From Streptococcus chenjunshii (lineage in GTDB: Bacteria > Bacillota > Bacilli > Lactobacillales > Streptococcaceae): 64,000 nt of DNA. Made by a program: the position numbers and the translations under genes. Location of the stretch: NCBI RefSeq assembly GCF_003086355.1, contig NZ_CP031733.1, positions 992,001-1,056,000 of the forward strand, written 5' to 3'. The notes below the pieces were generated by a model. That model searched no databases and was not told the origin of the DNA. It worked only from the letters and a program-made list of their open reading frames with translations. Position 1 is the first letter of the stretch, and the number at the start of each line of letters is the position of its first letter. This document shows, in pieces, positions 1 to 8,477 of this stretch.

Positions 1-3000
1 ACTTTGTTGCTATCTGATATGTTAACTTATGAAGGAGCAACTCATGCACGATTTTCTGCAACAATGATAGAAAGGTATGAAGAACACCGTAAAGATTTGC
101 AGCGGTTAAAAGCTTTTTTCAGAAAAAACTTATCAAAGCAAGACTATCTTGATATGTTTGGGCAGAAAGTTGACGGCAAATTTGAATTTGATAAGAAAAT
201 TAAAAGCTATGCTAGCTATATTTCAAATCAAATGGAGTTATCTGATGAAGACAAAAAGAAGAATAAATCAAATCGACAACATTTCTATGATTATCTAGGA
301 AGTAAAATTTCTGATATAAAGGGGTCAGAATATTTCTTAGAAAAAATCGAAGCTGGGACTTTTCTTAGAAAATTGCGTACATCTGATAACGGTGCAATTC
401 CAAATCAAATTCATGAATATGAATTTAAAGCAATTATTGATAGACATGGAAAAGATTATCCATTTTTGTTAGAAAATAAAGAGAAGTTGATATCTATTTT
501 GACATTTAGAATCCCATATTTTGTTGGCCCATTATCAAAAGGTAATAGTAGCCGATTTGGTTGGGTTCAGCGAAAAGAACATCCAGAGATTTTAGACAAT
601 GATGACATTGATACAAAAAATGGAAATATTAGGCCATGGAATTATGATAGATTAATTGATATGGACGCAACTAGAGATGAGTTCATCAATAACCTTATTG
701 GAAATGATGTCGTTCTACTGAATGAAAAAGTTTTGCCTAAACGTAGTTTAGTATATGAAGAGGTAATGCTCCAAAATGAATTAACACGAGTCAAGTATAA
801 GGACAAAACAGGGAGATCTAATTACTTAGATGCTGAATCAAGGAAACAAATCATTGGCGATTTATTTAAGACTAATAGTAAGCGTATTAGTTCACAAGAT
901 TTACTTGATTATCTACAAAAGTACACTAATTTAAATGCTGTTGAGATTATTGCTGGTATTGAAAAAGGGAAATCTTTTAATGCTGTTTTGAAAACTTATA
1001 ATGACTTTAAAACGATTTTTTCAAGAGATTTTTTAGATAATGAGGAGCATCAAAAAGAATTGGAAGAAATCATTAAGGTTATCACGGTTTTTGATGATAA
1101 AAAATCCATCAAAGATTACCTTGAAAAATATTTTGGTAATCTAGATTTCTTAAATGAAGAGCAAATTAATCAGCTTTCCAAATTACGGTATACAGGATGG
1201 GGAAGGTACTCTGCGAAACTTCTATTAGAGATTCGTGATGATGACACAGGTTTTAACTTGTTACAATTTATCCGAAATGACGATAGAAATCGGAATTTAT
1301 TACAACTTATTTCTGATGGTGAGCTTTCTTTTGATCAAAAAATAAAACATATTCAATCTGAAAAATTAGCTGAAGATGATGTATTTGAAGAAATTAAGAA
1401 ACTAGCAGGTAGCCCGGCGCTAAAACGTGGTATATTAAATAGTATTAAAATTGTAGATGAGTTGGTTAAATTTATAGGTTATCCACCTCAAAATATTGTG
1501 ATTGAAATGGCTCGTGAAAACATGACAACTGAGGAAGGAAAAAGAAAATCAAAGTCACGTAAAGATAAATTAGAAGCAGTATTGAAAAAAACTGAAAATG
1601 ACTTATTGATAGGAAGTGGTAAAGATAAAAAGTTACCATTTTCAAATGAACAGCTACAATCTGATAAGTTATACTTGTTTTGTCTACAAAAAGCGAAAGA
1701 CATGTACTCTTTAGATGAATCAGGAAATCCTGAGCCCCTATATTTAAATCAATTAGATGAGTATGAAGTAGATCATATTATCCCTTATAGCTATTTACCG
1801 ATTGATTCCATTGATAATAAAGTTTTGACACGTCGTTCTAATAACCAATCTAAATTGGACAATATACCAGATAAAAAAACAGTTTTTGAAATGAAATCAT
1901 TTTGGGAACAACTTTACGAGGATAAACTGATTTCTCAAGTTAAATTTCAGCGTTTAACAACCAGTGAGCGAACCCCTGACGGTGTTTTGACTGAGGATAT
2001 GAAAGCAGGTTTTATTGAGCGCCAATTAGTTGAGACACGTCAGATTATTAAACATGTTGCTCGACTATTAAATGAACGATTTACAGAAAGTCAAATTGTT
2101 ACTTTGAAATCACAACTTGTTTCTAATTTTAGAAATATGTTTCACATTGTAAAATTACGTGATTTAAATGATTATCATCATGCACATGATGCTTATTTAA
2201 ACGTTGTTATAGGACAAACTCTGTTGAAAGCTTATCCTAAATTGGCACCAGAGTTGATATATGGACGTTATGGTAAGTTTAATCGTCATAAAGAAAATAA
2301 AGCAACATTAAAGAAGCATATTTATTCAAATGTGATGAAATTTTTCAACAATCCAGATTCTAAAATTAATAAAGATATTTGGTGTTGTGACAGAGACTTA
2401 CCAATAGTCAAGAATGTTATTTATAATACTCAGATTAATTTTGTGAAACGGACTATGATTAAAAAAGGCGGTTTTTATAATCAAAATCCTGTTGGGAAAA
2501 CAAGTAAAAGAATTGCAGCAGCAAATCGTTATCCACTCAAAACTAAAGGTGTAGTTTTAAATCCTGAAATCTATGGAGGATACGGTCCAGTAAATTCTGC
2601 GATGTCAGTTTTTGTAGTTGCAGAAAAATATAACAAAAAGAAATCGAAATTAGAAACTGTTAAAGAATTTCAGGATATTTATATCATTGATTATCCTAAA
2701 TTCAAAGAAAATCCAATGTTGTTTTTAAATGATTCTTCTGAACATGGATTTTTAACTAAAAATAATTTAAATCGTGTTTTATTTTTTAAGAAACTACCTA
2801 AATATTCATTAATGCAAAAGGTTGACGGAACAAAAGTGTTATTTGAAAGTAAAACAAACCTCCATAAAGCAACACAGTTTAAACTAACTGAAGTGCAGAG
2901 TGAGTTGTTTTTCCATATGAAACGTCTTTTAACCAAATCAAATTTGATGAATTTGAAATCAGAAGAAGCGGTTACTGAAAGTCAGAATTATGTAATTAAT

Positions 3001-3354
3001 CATGCTGAAGAGTTCGAAATTATTGTTCATCGTCTATTTTCCTATGCTGAAAAGCAATTAGGAAATAAGAACGTTTTTAAGAAAGCGATAGTCGCTTATA
3101 CTAAACGAAAATATCAAAAGATTGATTTAACTGAGGAAGTTATCAAATATTATTATGATAACTTTATGAAATTATTTTCTTTAGTTAAGAGTGGAAGTAG
3201 CAGCGGATATGTAAGACTATTTGAAAGCTCAAAAATACGAAATGCCAATTACAGTCCGACTAAAAAAGAAGTTAGTGCCACCCTCATCCACCAATCTATA
3301 ACTGGGCTTTATGAAACCCGTATTGATTTAAGTCAATTAGGAGAAGACAAATGA
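1..3354 (+). CDS. cas9: Cas9, type II-A CRISPR effector nuclease (5' truncated by the window edge)
   Basis: RNA-guided DNA endonuclease of the type II-A system. The frame is open from the first base, and the first visible residues align by eye with about residue 305 of SpCas9, so roughly 300 N-terminal residues (RuvC-I, bridge helix) lie outside. Counting from base 4, Ruv[11 protein letters not shown] has Glu at about 501, the HNH motif VDHIIP has His at about 591, Ruv[14 protein letters not shown] has Asp at about 729, and the conserved end [20 protein letters not shown] is present. The PAM-interacting end differs from SpCas9: the R1333/R1335 positions read as Asn at about 1080 and 1082. The stop overlaps the cas1 start (ATGA), so the cas genes form one operon. 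The gene is more AT-rich than the housekeeping genes. The TTG at base 4 is not a real start. The tracrRNA is not in the window. Confidence 0.97.
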   Translation, partial: TLLLSDMLTYEGATHARFSATMIERYEEHRKDLQRLKAFFRKNLSKQDYLDMFGQKVDGKFEFDKKIKSYASYISNQMELSDEDKKKNKSNRQHFYDYLGSKISDIKGSEYFLEKIEAGTFLRKLRTSDNGAIPNQIHEYEFKAIIDRHGKDYPFLLENKEKLISILTFRIPYFVGPLSKGNSSRFGWVQRKEHPEILDNDDIDTKNGNIRPWNYDRLIDMDATRDEFINNLIGNDVVLLNEKVLPKRSLVYEEVMLQNELTRVKYKDKTGRSNYLDAESRKQIIGDLFKTNSKRISSQDLLDYLQKYTNLNAVEIIAGIEKGKSFNAVLKTYNDFKTIFSRDFLDNEEHQKELEEIIKVITVFDDKKSIKDYLEKYFGNLDFLNEEQINQLSKLRYTGWGRYSAKLLLEIRDDDTGFNLLQFIRNDDRNRNLLQLISDGELSFDQKIKHIQSEKLAEDDVFEEIKKLAGSPALKRGILNSIKIVDELVKFIGYPPQNIVIEMARENMTTEEGKRKSKSRKDKLEAVLKKTENDLLIGSGKDKKLPFSNEQLQSDKLYLFCLQKAKDMYSLDESGNPEPLYLNQLDEYEVDHIIPYSYLPIDSIDNKVLTRRSNNQSKLDNIPDKKTVFEMKSFWEQLYEDKLISQVKFQRLTTSERTPDGVLTEDMKAGFIERQLVETRQIIKHVARLLNERFTESQIVTLKSQLVSNFRNMFHIVKLRDLNDYHHAHDAYLNVVIGQTLLKAYPKLAPELIYGRYGKFNRHKENKATLKKHIYSNVMKFFNNPDSKINKDIWCCDRDLPIVKNVIYNTQINFVKRTMIKKGGFYNQNPVGKTSKRIAAANRYPLKTKGVVLNPEIYGGYGPVNSAMSVFVVAEKYNKKKSKLETVKEFQDIYIIDYPKFKENPMLFLNDSSEHGFLTKNNLNRVLFFKKLPKYSLMQKVDGTKVLFESKTNLHKATQFKLTEVQSELFFHMKRLLTKSNLMNLKSEEAVTESQNYVINHAEEFEIIVHRLFSYAEKQLGNKNVFKKAIVAYTKRKYQKIDLTEEVIKYYYDNFMKLFSLVKSGSSSGYVRLFESSKIRNANYSPTKKEVSATLIHQSITGLYETRIDLSQLGEDK

Positions 3355-4220
3355 GCGGTTGGCGTACAGTTGTTGTAAATACACATTCAAAGTTAGCATA
3401 TAAAAATAATCATTTGATTTTTAAAGAGGCTTCTCGGACAGAATTAATCCATCTGTCCGAGATAGATATTCTTTTGCTGGAGACGACAGATATTGTTTTG
3501 TCAACTATGCTGCTAAAGCGTTTAGTTGATGAAAATATTTTGGTTATTTTTTGTGATGACAAACGATTTCCGATTGCTAATTTGATGCCGCTGTCCGCCC
3601 GGCATGATTCCAGTTTGCAGTTAGCGAGGCAGGTGGCTTGGACCGAAGATGTTAAAGCTGATGTTTGGACTAATATTATTGCTCAGAAAATTTTGAATCA
3701 AAGTTTATACCTTAGTGAGTGCTCTTTCTTTGAGAAATCTCAGTCTATTATGGATTTATACCATGGTCTGGAGCTGTTTGATCCAAGCAATCGTGAAGGA
3801 CATTCTGCGAGGATATATTTCAATACCTTATTTGGCAATGATTTTTCACGGGAACAGGATAATGATATTAACGCGGGTCTTGATTATGGTTATACCTTAC
3901 TTTTGAGCATGTTTGCGCGTGAAGTTGTTGTTTCCGGTTGTATGACACAATTTGGTCTCAAGCATGCCAATCAGTTTAATCAATTTAACCTTGCCAGTGA
4001 TATTATGGAACTTTTTCGTCCTATTGTTGACCGTATTGTTTATGAGAATCGCAATAGCTCATTTATCAAAATAAAGCGGGAACTGTTCAGCATGTTTTCA
4101 GATACCTACCTTTACAACAGCAAAGCAATGTATTTATCTAACATTGTCAGCGATTATACCAAAAAGGTAGTAAAGGCTCTTAATAATAATGGGAAAGGAG
4201 TTCCTGAGTTTAGGATATGA
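3351..4220 (+). CDS. cas1: Cas1, spacer integrase
   Basis: Metal-dependent integrase that, with Cas2, inserts new spacers at the leader end of the array. At 289 aa it is the normal type II-A length. The catalytic triad is visible and falls at the S. pyogenes positions: Glu149 in [11 protein letters not shown], His205 in GLKHANQF and Glu220 in ASDIMELF. The start ATG overlaps the cas9 stop by four bases and the end overlaps the cas2 start by four bases, indicating translational coupling. No frameshift or missing catalytic residue is seen, so adaptation should be intact. Confidence 0.97.
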   Translation: MSGWRTVVVNTHSKLAYKNNHLIFKEASRTELIHLSEIDILLLETTDIVLSTMLLKRLVDENILVIFCDDKRFPIANLMPLSARHDSSLQLARQVAWTEDVKADVWTNIIAQKILNQSLYLSECSFFEKSQSIMDLYHGLELFDPSNREGHSARIYFNTLFGNDFSREQDNDINAGLDYGYTLLLSMFAREVVVSGCMTQFGLKHANQFNQFNLASDIMELFRPIVDRIVYENRNSSFIKIKRELFSMFSDTYLYNSKAMYLSNIVSDYTKKVVKALNNNGKGVPEFRI

Positions 4221-4561
4221 GTTATCGATATATGCGAATGCTTTTAATGTTTGATTTGCCAACCGATACGGCTGAGGAGCGGAGGGCTTATCGTAAGTTT
4301 CGAAAATTTTTACTGAGTGAAGGATTTATTATGCATCAGTTTTCAATTTACAGTAAGCTGTTGCTTAATAATTCTGCTAATAAGGCTATGATTGACCGTC
4401 TGCAGGAGAATAATCCTAAAAAAGGGAACATTACACTATTGACTGTTACAGAAAAACAGTTTGCTCGAATGATTTATCTGCATGGTGACAGAGATACAAG
4501 TATTGCTAATACAGACAGCCGCTTAGTTTTTCTTGGGGAGGCTTACGATGCTGAAGATTAA
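4217..4561 (+). CDS. cas2: Cas2, adaptation complex subunit
   Basis: Ferredoxin-fold dimer that bridges two Cas1 dimers in the spacer integration complex. It has 114 aa, typical of type II-A Cas2. The N-terminus [10 protein letters not shown] carries the conserved first strand with its Asp, followed by [14 protein letters not shown] and the family segment [12 protein letters not shown]. It overlaps cas1 by four bases (ATGA) and its 3' end overlaps csn2 by 14 bases, so the four cas genes are one transcription unit. Confidence 0.95.
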   Translation: MSYRYMRMLLMFDLPTDTAEERRAYRKFRKFLLSEGFIMHQFSIYSKLLLNNSANKAMIDRLQENNPKKGNITLLTVTEKQFARMIYLHGDRDTSIANTDSRLVFLGEAYDAED

Positions 4562-5213
4562 TTTCCCTATTTTAGATGAGCCGCTTGTATTACAAAAAGG
4601 AACAATCTTGGCGGTTGAAGATGTTATGGTTTATGCCAGGTTAGTAAAGCTGTTTTACCAGTATGATGAAGCCAGTGAGCTTAAATTATTTGATGAGAAA
4701 TTAAAATCATTAAAAGAATCAGAGATTATGCTTGTCACTGATATTTTAGGTTACAATATCAATTCATCTGCTATGCTTAAACTCATTCATGCTGACTTAG
4801 AGGAGCAATTCAATGAAAAACCGGAAGTCAAAGCCATGATTGAAAAGTTGGCAGCTACAATAACAGAGCTAATTGCTTACGAATGTTTAGAAAACGAATT
4901 AGATCTGGAATATGACGAAATTACAATTCTAGAACTTATTAAAGTTTTGGGGGTAAAAGTAGAAACAAGCAGTGATACTGTTTTTGAAAAGTGCTTGGAA
5001 ATTTTACAAATTTATAAGTATCTTAGTAAAAAACGTTTGTTAGTCTTTATCAATAGCGGCTCCTATTTAACAAGAAAAGAGGTTAAAGAGCTGCTTGATT
5101 ATATTAGCTTAACCAACCAAACAGTCCTTTTTCTTGAACCGCGTAAGCTCTATGATTTTTCTCAGTATATTTTAGATAGAGACTATTTTTTAATTGATGG
5201 AATAAAGCATTAG
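4548..5213 (+). CDS. csn2: Csn2, type II-A adaptation protein
   Basis: Ring-forming, calcium-dependent DNA-end-binding protein needed for spacer acquisition in type II-A systems. From the ATG at 4548 it is 221 aa, matching the usual length of about 220. A GGGGAG ribosome binding site at 4535-4540 decides this start; a longer in-frame TTG at 4533 lies inside the Shine-Dalgarno and is unlikely. The start [15 protein letters not shown] and the acidic alpha/beta body (DYDE-rich, [20 protein letters not shown]) fit the family. It is the last cas gene and is followed by the leader, which marks the system as subtype II-A rather than II-C. Confidence 0.93.
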   Translation: MLKINFPILDEPLVLQKGTILAVEDVMVYARLVKLFYQYDEASELKLFDEKLKSLKESEIMLVTDILGYNINSSAMLKLIHADLEEQFNEKPEVKAMIEKLAATITELIAYECLENELDLEYDEITILELIKVLGVKVETSSDTVFEKCLEILQIYKYLSKKRLLVFINSGSYLTRKEVKELLDYISLTNQTVLFLEPRKLYDFSQYILDRDYFLIDGIKH

Positions 5214-5428
5214 GAAGGATTGCTGGAGCTAATACCGATAATGTAAAAGGAGTTTAGCTGCTTGTTTTGATGAAGATCAGAGCATCAATAGAAAATAGCG
5301 CTGAAACCTTGATTTTAAAGCATTTTTTAGATAAAATAGAAGTAATAAAATGGAACTGTTTGATACTGAAGTCTGGCTGGGACGAATAGTGCGATTACGA
5401 AATTTCGTAACAAAAAATGTTCTACGAG
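5214..5428 (+). promoter_or_regulatory. CRISPR leader with pre-crRNA promoter
   Basis: AT-rich leader between csn2 and the first repeat. A good promoter is visible, TTGATT (5309-5314), 17 bp, TAAAAT (5332-5337), which would start transcription about 85 bp before the first repeat. The leader ends in CTACGAG (5422-5428) directly against repeat 1; this is the leader-end motif described for one class of type II-A loci, where Cas1-Cas2 docks. Confidence 0.8.
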
Positions 5429-5596
5429 GTTTTAGAGCTGTGTTGTTTCGAATGGTTCCAAAACGTGTTTCTCGTCCTCAGCTTTTTAAAGTTTGTTTTA
5501 GAGCTGTGTTGTTTCGAATGGTTCCAAAACCTACACGGCCAATAGGAAAACCTACAGTAGGTTTTAGAGCTGTGTTATTTCGAATGGTTCCAAAGC
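5429..5596 (+). CRISPR. Type II-A CRISPR array, three repeats and two spacers
   Basis: Three 36-bp repeats at 5429-5464, 5495-5530 and 5561-5596 are separated by two 30-bp spacers (5465-5494, 5531-5560). Repeats 1 and 2 are identical (start GTTTTAGAGCTGTGTTG, end GGTTCCAAAAC). Repeat 3, the trailer end, has two changes: G to A at position 17 and AAAAC to AAAGC at the end. This is the usual decay pattern of the leader-distal repeat and fixes the polarity as leader to trailer on the plus strand. The repeat looks identical to the S. thermophilus CRISPR3 / S. mutans type as I remember it. The array is unusually short for a complete cas operon. Confidence 0.97.
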
Positions 5597-5641
5597 CAAG
5601 AGCACTGCAACTGCGTAAGTGCTAGTAGCCCCAGTCCGCTG

Positions 5642-5660
5642 GTTTTAGGATTTGTGTTCT
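5642..5660 (+). repeat. Possible decayed CRISPR repeat after the trailer
   Basis: GTTTTAGGATTTGTGTT at 5642-5658 resembles the first half of the repeat (GTTTTAGAGCTGTGTT) with a few changes, 45 bp after repeat 3. The second half is not recognisable. It may be the stump of a longer ancestral array, or chance. Confidence 0.3.
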
Positions 5661-5669
5661 CTTCTTTCC

Positions 5670-5698
5670 TTGCAATCTGCCTTAGTTAGCGGTACAAT
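5670..5698 (+). promoter_or_regulatory. Promoter of the small membrane protein gene
   Basis: TTGCAA (5670-5675), 17 bp, TACAAT (5693-5698). It lies 47 bp upstream of the ATG at 5745 and separates this gene from the CRISPR locus. Confidence 0.7.
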
Positions 5699-5744
5699 AG
5701 GGGTGAGGGAAGCGTGCTGCTTCTTCCTGAAAGGAGGTTGTCTT

Positions 5745-5915
5745 ATGCTTTACTTAACTGTTTTTTTGGTTTCTCTTGCTTTGCTGGTAGCAATCGGAAT
5801 TCCTTATGTGATTGATTTGTTTAAAGCAATGGAAGCCTTTAAAAAAGCCGATGGTGAATCTCTCCACAGTCAATTATGGGATATGTTCGGATTTCACCGT
5901 CATTTGCATGGATAG
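5745..5915 (+). CDS. Small single-span membrane protein, unknown function
   Basis: A 56-aa protein that I do not recognise. Residues 2-24 (LYLTVFLVSLALLVAIGIPYV) form one hydrophobic span, followed by a charged tail FKAMEAFKKADGESLHSQLW ending in HRHLHG. The start is chosen by an AGGAGG site at 5732-5737, eight bases from the ATG. It has its own consensus promoter and its own strong terminator (5940-5970), so it is a monocistronic gene and probably real despite its size. No functional call can be made. Confidence 0.7.
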   Translation: MLYLTVFLVSLALLVAIGIPYVIDLFKAMEAFKKADGESLHSQLWDMFGFHRHLHG

Positions 5916-5939
5916 GCAGGTTTGCCTGCTTTCAGATGA

Positions 5940-5970
5940 GAGACAGATTTTTTTGGGTCTGTCTCTTTTT
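5940..5970 (+). terminator. Rho-independent terminator
   Basis: Perfect 8-bp stem GAGACAGA (5940-5947) / TCTGTCTC (5958-5965), then TTTTT. It ends the small membrane protein transcript. Confidence 0.85.
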
Positions 5971-5981
5971 ATTAAGGGATA

Positions 5982-6143
5982 AAATTCGTTAAGAAGTCCC
6001 TGATTGCTCCTGCTATGATGAATAGAAGAGGGCAGCCGGCTGTTGAGTTGTTAAAACTTTCGTCCGTTACGGCACTTCGTCAGCAGAGCAGCAGAGTAAA
6101 GTCTCATTTTTTCACCAGAATTTTAGGATGTGTTTAGTTCAGA
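5982..6143 (-). repeat. Decayed copy of the GAACACGGCC intergenic element
   Basis: On the minus strand, GAACTAAACACATCCTAAAA (6142 down to 6123) matches the element left end with changes, and CTTCTTAACG near 5994-5985 resembles the right end. The interior is unlike other copies and the arms no longer pair. Unlike the other copies, it is not followed by a gene in the same direction. The plus-strand remainder of this 309-bp gap holds only the ndk promoter. Confidence 0.4.
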
Positions 6144-6172
6144 TGTTTTCTCGGTAATTGAAAGCGGATGCT

Positions 6173-6200
6173 TTGTCTGTAAGTGGTTTTATGGTAAAAT
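6173..6200 (+). promoter_or_regulatory. ndk promoter
   Basis: TTGTCT (6173-6178), 16 bp, TAAAAT (6195-6200), 24 bp before the GTG start of ndk. Confidence 0.6.
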
Positions 6201-6224
6201 GATAGAAATAATAAGAGGAAGTGA

Positions 6225-6647
6225 GTGGCTAGAGTGGAGAAAACATTTTTTATGATTAAGCCTGATGCTGTGCGCCGGGGACTTGTCGGTGAGGTGCTGA
6301 GCCGTATCGAAAAGAGAGGATTTACCATTGAAAGGCTAGAGCTGTGCCAAGCTAAAGAAGCCGTGCTGAGAGAACATTATGCAGCACTGACTGCAGAACC
6401 GTTTTTTTCTGACTTGATGGCTTATATGACAAGCGGTCCGCTGCTGATTGGTGTTCTTGCGGGGAATGATGTCATAGCCAGCTGGCGGTTGATGATGGGA
6501 GCAACGAAGCCGCAGGAAGCTCTTCCTGGGACGATCAGAGGCGACTTTGCACAAGCACCGAGCGCTGGTCAGTCTATTGAAAATATTGTGCATGGTTCGG
6601 ATTCAGATGGGTCAGCTGCACGTGAAATCAGTTTGTGGTTCAGCTAA
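6225..6647 (+). CDS. ndk: Nucleoside diphosphate kinase
   Basis: Transfers the gamma phosphate from ATP to nucleoside diphosphates through a phosphohistidine; cytosolic housekeeping enzyme of nucleotide metabolism. It has 140 aa, the normal size. The N-terminus carries [34 protein letters not shown] is the nucleotide-binding segment, and the active-site motif NIVHGSDS puts the phosphorylated His at residue 123. The GTG at 6225 is preferred because the AGAGGAAG site at 6214-6221 is close; a second in-frame GTG at 6234 (MEKTFF...) is the alternative. Single gene with its own promoter and terminator. Confidence 0.95.
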   Translation: MARVEKTFFMIKPDAVRRGLVGEVLSRIEKRGFTIERLELCQAKEAVLREHYAALTAEPFFSDLMAYMTSGPLLIGVLAGNDVIASWRLMMGATKPQEALPGTIRGDFAQAPSAGQSIENIVHGSDSDGSAAREISLWFS

Positions 6648-6695
6648 GTCTTTTTATCAGCTGCTCTCAGCAAAGCAGCTTTTATTTCATGCATC

Positions 6696-6731
6696 AAAAA
6701 AACCGCCGGCCTTATTGGTCTGCGGTTTTTT
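6696..6731. terminator. Bidirectional terminator between ndk and the xre gene
   Basis: AAAAACCGC / GCGGTTTTT hairpin with A and T tracts on both sides, about 50 bp after the ndk stop. It can serve both ndk and the convergent xre gene ending at 6844. Confidence 0.8.
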
Positions 6732-6843
6732 CTGAACCATTTAGCTGTAAACTAAGCGGCGGCTGCCGTACCGATGTTCAGAGCCCCCTATTTGAGGATA
6801 TGGCACCGGACTGCGGTACAGTTCTGCGGACAGAGACTTCAAT

Positions 6844-7248
6844 TTACTTGCTGTCTGTGTCAGAGTCTTTGCTGTCTGAAGCTGTGTCCTGCTGTTTTTT
6901 AATTTGCTGGTGGGCAAAATCAAGGACAAGCTCTTGCCTTTCTTCATCCAGCTGGCTGGCAGCTTTGTTGATATCCTCAAGCATAGCAGAAGCAGTATAG
7001 TTGTAATGCGAAAATCTTGGATCAACTTCTGATTTTTTCAAACCAAAATAATCTGCAAGTTTTTGAACATTGCCAGCTTTAGGCAAACTTCTGCCTTTAA
7101 CATATTCGTTTAAACTGCTCTTGGGAATATCGAGTGTTGTAGCTAAGTCCGCTTGTTTTATGCCGCTTTCTTTTAAAAGTCTTTGCAGATTAGCGGATAC
7201 GATTTTCATAGCTACTAAATCTTGTGGTGTTAATGTACCGCGTCCCAT
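6844..7248 (-). CDS. Xre-family helix-turn-helix regulator
   Basis: 134-aa DNA-binding protein. Residues 17-70 form a Cro/CI-type HTH (LQRLLKESGIKQADLATTLD, then KSSLNEYVKGRSLP, then KLADYFGL). The C-terminal half is a short charged helix (LEDINKAASQLDEERQELVL) and an acidic, Ser/Asp-rich tail. An AGGAGG site lies seven bases before the ATG. It is divergent from a second Xre gene at 7547 across a 298-bp region holding both promoters and two palindromes, so autoregulation or cross-regulation is likely. Target genes are unknown. Confidence 0.85.
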   Translation of the reverse strand: MGRGTLTPQDLVAMKIVSANLQRLLKESGIKQADLATTLDIPKSSLNEYVKGRSLPKAGNVQKLADYFGLKKSEVDPRFSHYNYTASAMLEDINKAASQLDEERQELVLDFAHQQIKKQQDTASDSKDSDTDSK

Positions 7249-7284
7249 GAGTCACCTCCTATAGGTTTTTTATCCTTTAATTAC

Positions 7285-7313
7285 ATGATATCGTTTTAAT
7301 TGACAATTGTAAA
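7285..7313 (-). promoter_or_regulatory. Promoter of the leftward xre gene with overlapping palindrome
   Basis: On the minus strand TTTACA (7313-7308), 17 bp, TATCAT (7290-7285). The palindrome AATTGACAATT (7298-7308) overlaps the -35 element and spacer and is a candidate operator. Confidence 0.55.
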
Positions 7314-7343
7314 TAAGAAAGAGAAATTTTTATGAAAAAAGTC

Positions 7344-7372
7344 TTGACTTGTGATTTAAATCGAATTATAAT
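7344..7372 (+). promoter_or_regulatory. Strong promoter of the rightward xre gene
   Basis: TTGACT (7344-7349), 17 bp, TATAAT (7367-7372), close to consensus. Transcription would start near 7379 and run through the palindrome at 7397-7420, leaving a leader of about 170 bases before 7547. Confidence 0.75.
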
Positions 7373-7396
7373 AGGATTACCTGACATTAAATTTGT

Positions 7397-7420
7397 TTAT
7401 AGGCAGATATCTGCTTATAA
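7397..7420 (+). promoter_or_regulatory. 24-bp palindrome in the xre leader
   Basis: Perfect GCAGATATCTGC (7403-7414), extended by TTATA/TATAA arms with a single mismatched pair. It sits about 20 bp after the predicted start site, which suits a repressor roadblock or an mRNA hairpin. No T-tract follows, so it is not a terminator. Confidence 0.6.
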
Positions 7421-7546
7421 GAATAAAGTGAAAAGTAAATTTTCAGGTACGTTTATCTATCTTGGGAGAAACAGTATAGGAGATGCCTAAGCCAAATACT
7501 GCAGGATAAATAGCTGGCAGGAAAATCAAGAAAGGAGAGACAGAAG

Positions 7547-7819
7547 GTGGTGAAGTTGACCTTGCGCGCCCTCAGGGTGAATTATGATTTAAGTCTTGAA
7601 GAAGTAGCGGAAAGTTTGGCTATCTCTTCACATGCATTATTCAAATATGAAGAGGACAGTACAGATATTCCGGTGGAGCTTGCCCGTGACTTAGCAGAAT
7701 ATTATGGTATCAGTCTGGACTCTCTTTTTTTAGGGGAAAAGTCTGCTTTAAAGCAGGAGTTTGAAGAGGCTAAGAGGAAGAAAAAATCCGGCCATTTGAA
7801 AATTTACCGGGGCAGTTGA
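7547..7819 (+). CDS. Small Xre-family regulator
   Basis: 90-aa helix-turn-helix protein: LRVNYDLSLEEVAESLAISS is helix 1-2 and HALFKYEEDSTDIPVELARD is the recognition region, followed by LAEYYGISLDSLF, the last helix of the Cro/CI fold, and a basic tail (KRKKKS). There is no separate effector domain. Two adjacent GTG codons (7547, 7550) can start it; an AAAGGAGAG site lies at 7531-7539. It probably shares a transcript with the small gene at 7949. The strong promoter and palindrome upstream suggest self-control. Confidence 0.8.
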   Translation: MVKLTLRALRVNYDLSLEEVAESLAISSHALFKYEEDSTDIPVELARDLAEYYGISLDSLFLGEKSALKQEFEEAKRKKKSGHLKIYRGS

Positions 7820-7948
7820 TCTTATTTTTAACATCGTGACAAAATATGGTTTGAAAAAGTGGCTGGCAGCGGGCAGTAAGTTTTGAAAAAGAATCTGAAG
7901 CCGTCTGACAGTTACTTTTTGAAAAAAGATATGCAGAGGTGAAATGTG

Positions 7949-8257
7949 ATGAAAAATGTTGTTAATCCTGAAGAGGAAATTTCTTCTGTATACGATCAGG
8001 ACAGGCTGTGCCGCTATCTCCTTAACCATTATGAGGGGGTCAGTAAAGTCGAATTTATCTTTTTCTCTGACAGTCATAGTGGCTGGCTGAGCAGGCTGCT
8101 TGTCAACGGCAGTTATGAGGTTCATGCTTTTGTCTGGAAATATAATGGTGCGATTAGCGTTTCTGTCCCCTTTTCACAGGGCAAAGGAGGTTCTCTGCCC
8201 AGAAAACAGATACCGTCTCAGGACTACAGTCTGTCAGATATTCATATTATTTATTAA
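7949..8257 (+). CDS. Hypothetical protein, 102 aa
   Basis: I do not recognise this protein. It begins MKNVVNPEEEISSVYDQDRL and has a mixed alpha/beta look (KVEFIFFSDSHSGWLSRLLV, AISVSVPFSQ), with no membrane span or known motif. The ATG at 7949 follows an AGAGGTGA site at 7935; a GTG three bases earlier is also possible. It lies 130 bp after the small Xre gene on the same strand with no terminator between, so it is likely co-transcribed with it. It may be a target or partner of that regulator, but this is only context. Confidence 0.6.
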   Translation: MKNVVNPEEEISSVYDQDRLCRYLLNHYEGVSKVEFIFFSDSHSGWLSRLLVNGSYEVHAFVWKYNGAISVSVPFSQGKGGSLPRKQIPSQDYSLSDIHIIY

Positions 8258-8411
8258 AAGAACAATACGGCAGGTTTGAACTGTGCTGAAACAGAGTGTA
8301 AATGGCCAACAGCAGCTGTCATTCACACTTTTTGCATGCTGTTTTCGTTTTCATACTTTCAAGCGGCTGATTAAGCAAGTCCTTTCTTTCCAAAATAAGT
8401 AAAGTTTTTTG

Positions 8412-8437
8412 GCAAGTGGTAAGGGACTTGCTTTTTT
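8412..8437 (+). terminator. Terminator upstream of lepA
   Basis: GCAAGT / ACTTGC stem with an eight-base loop, then TTTTTT. It isolates lepA from the upstream unit. The lepA -10 TATAAT follows at 8440-8445 with only a weak -35. Confidence 0.65.
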
Positions 8438-8477
8438 GTTATAATAGAGGGTAAGGATTAAAGGTATAAAGAAAACG

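Noticed and set aside
4..6. TTG as the start of the Cas9 frame
   Set aside because: The frame is open to the window edge and the first residues align inside the Cas9 REC lobe; the true start is outside.
5350..5625. Open frame across the CRISPR array (91 codons, with a repeated GFRAVLFRMVPKP peptide)
   Set aside because: The peptide repeats because it translates the CRISPR repeats; it is not a gene.
5597..5641. tracrRNA or anti-repeat next to the array
   Set aside because: A short AGCACT/AGTGCT hairpin is present but there is no anti-repeat complementarity and no T-tract. In related loci the tracrRNA lies upstream of cas9, outside this window.
1..5660. Prophage or integrative element around the CRISPR locus
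   Set aside because: No integrase, attachment-site repeats or phage structural genes are seen in the window.
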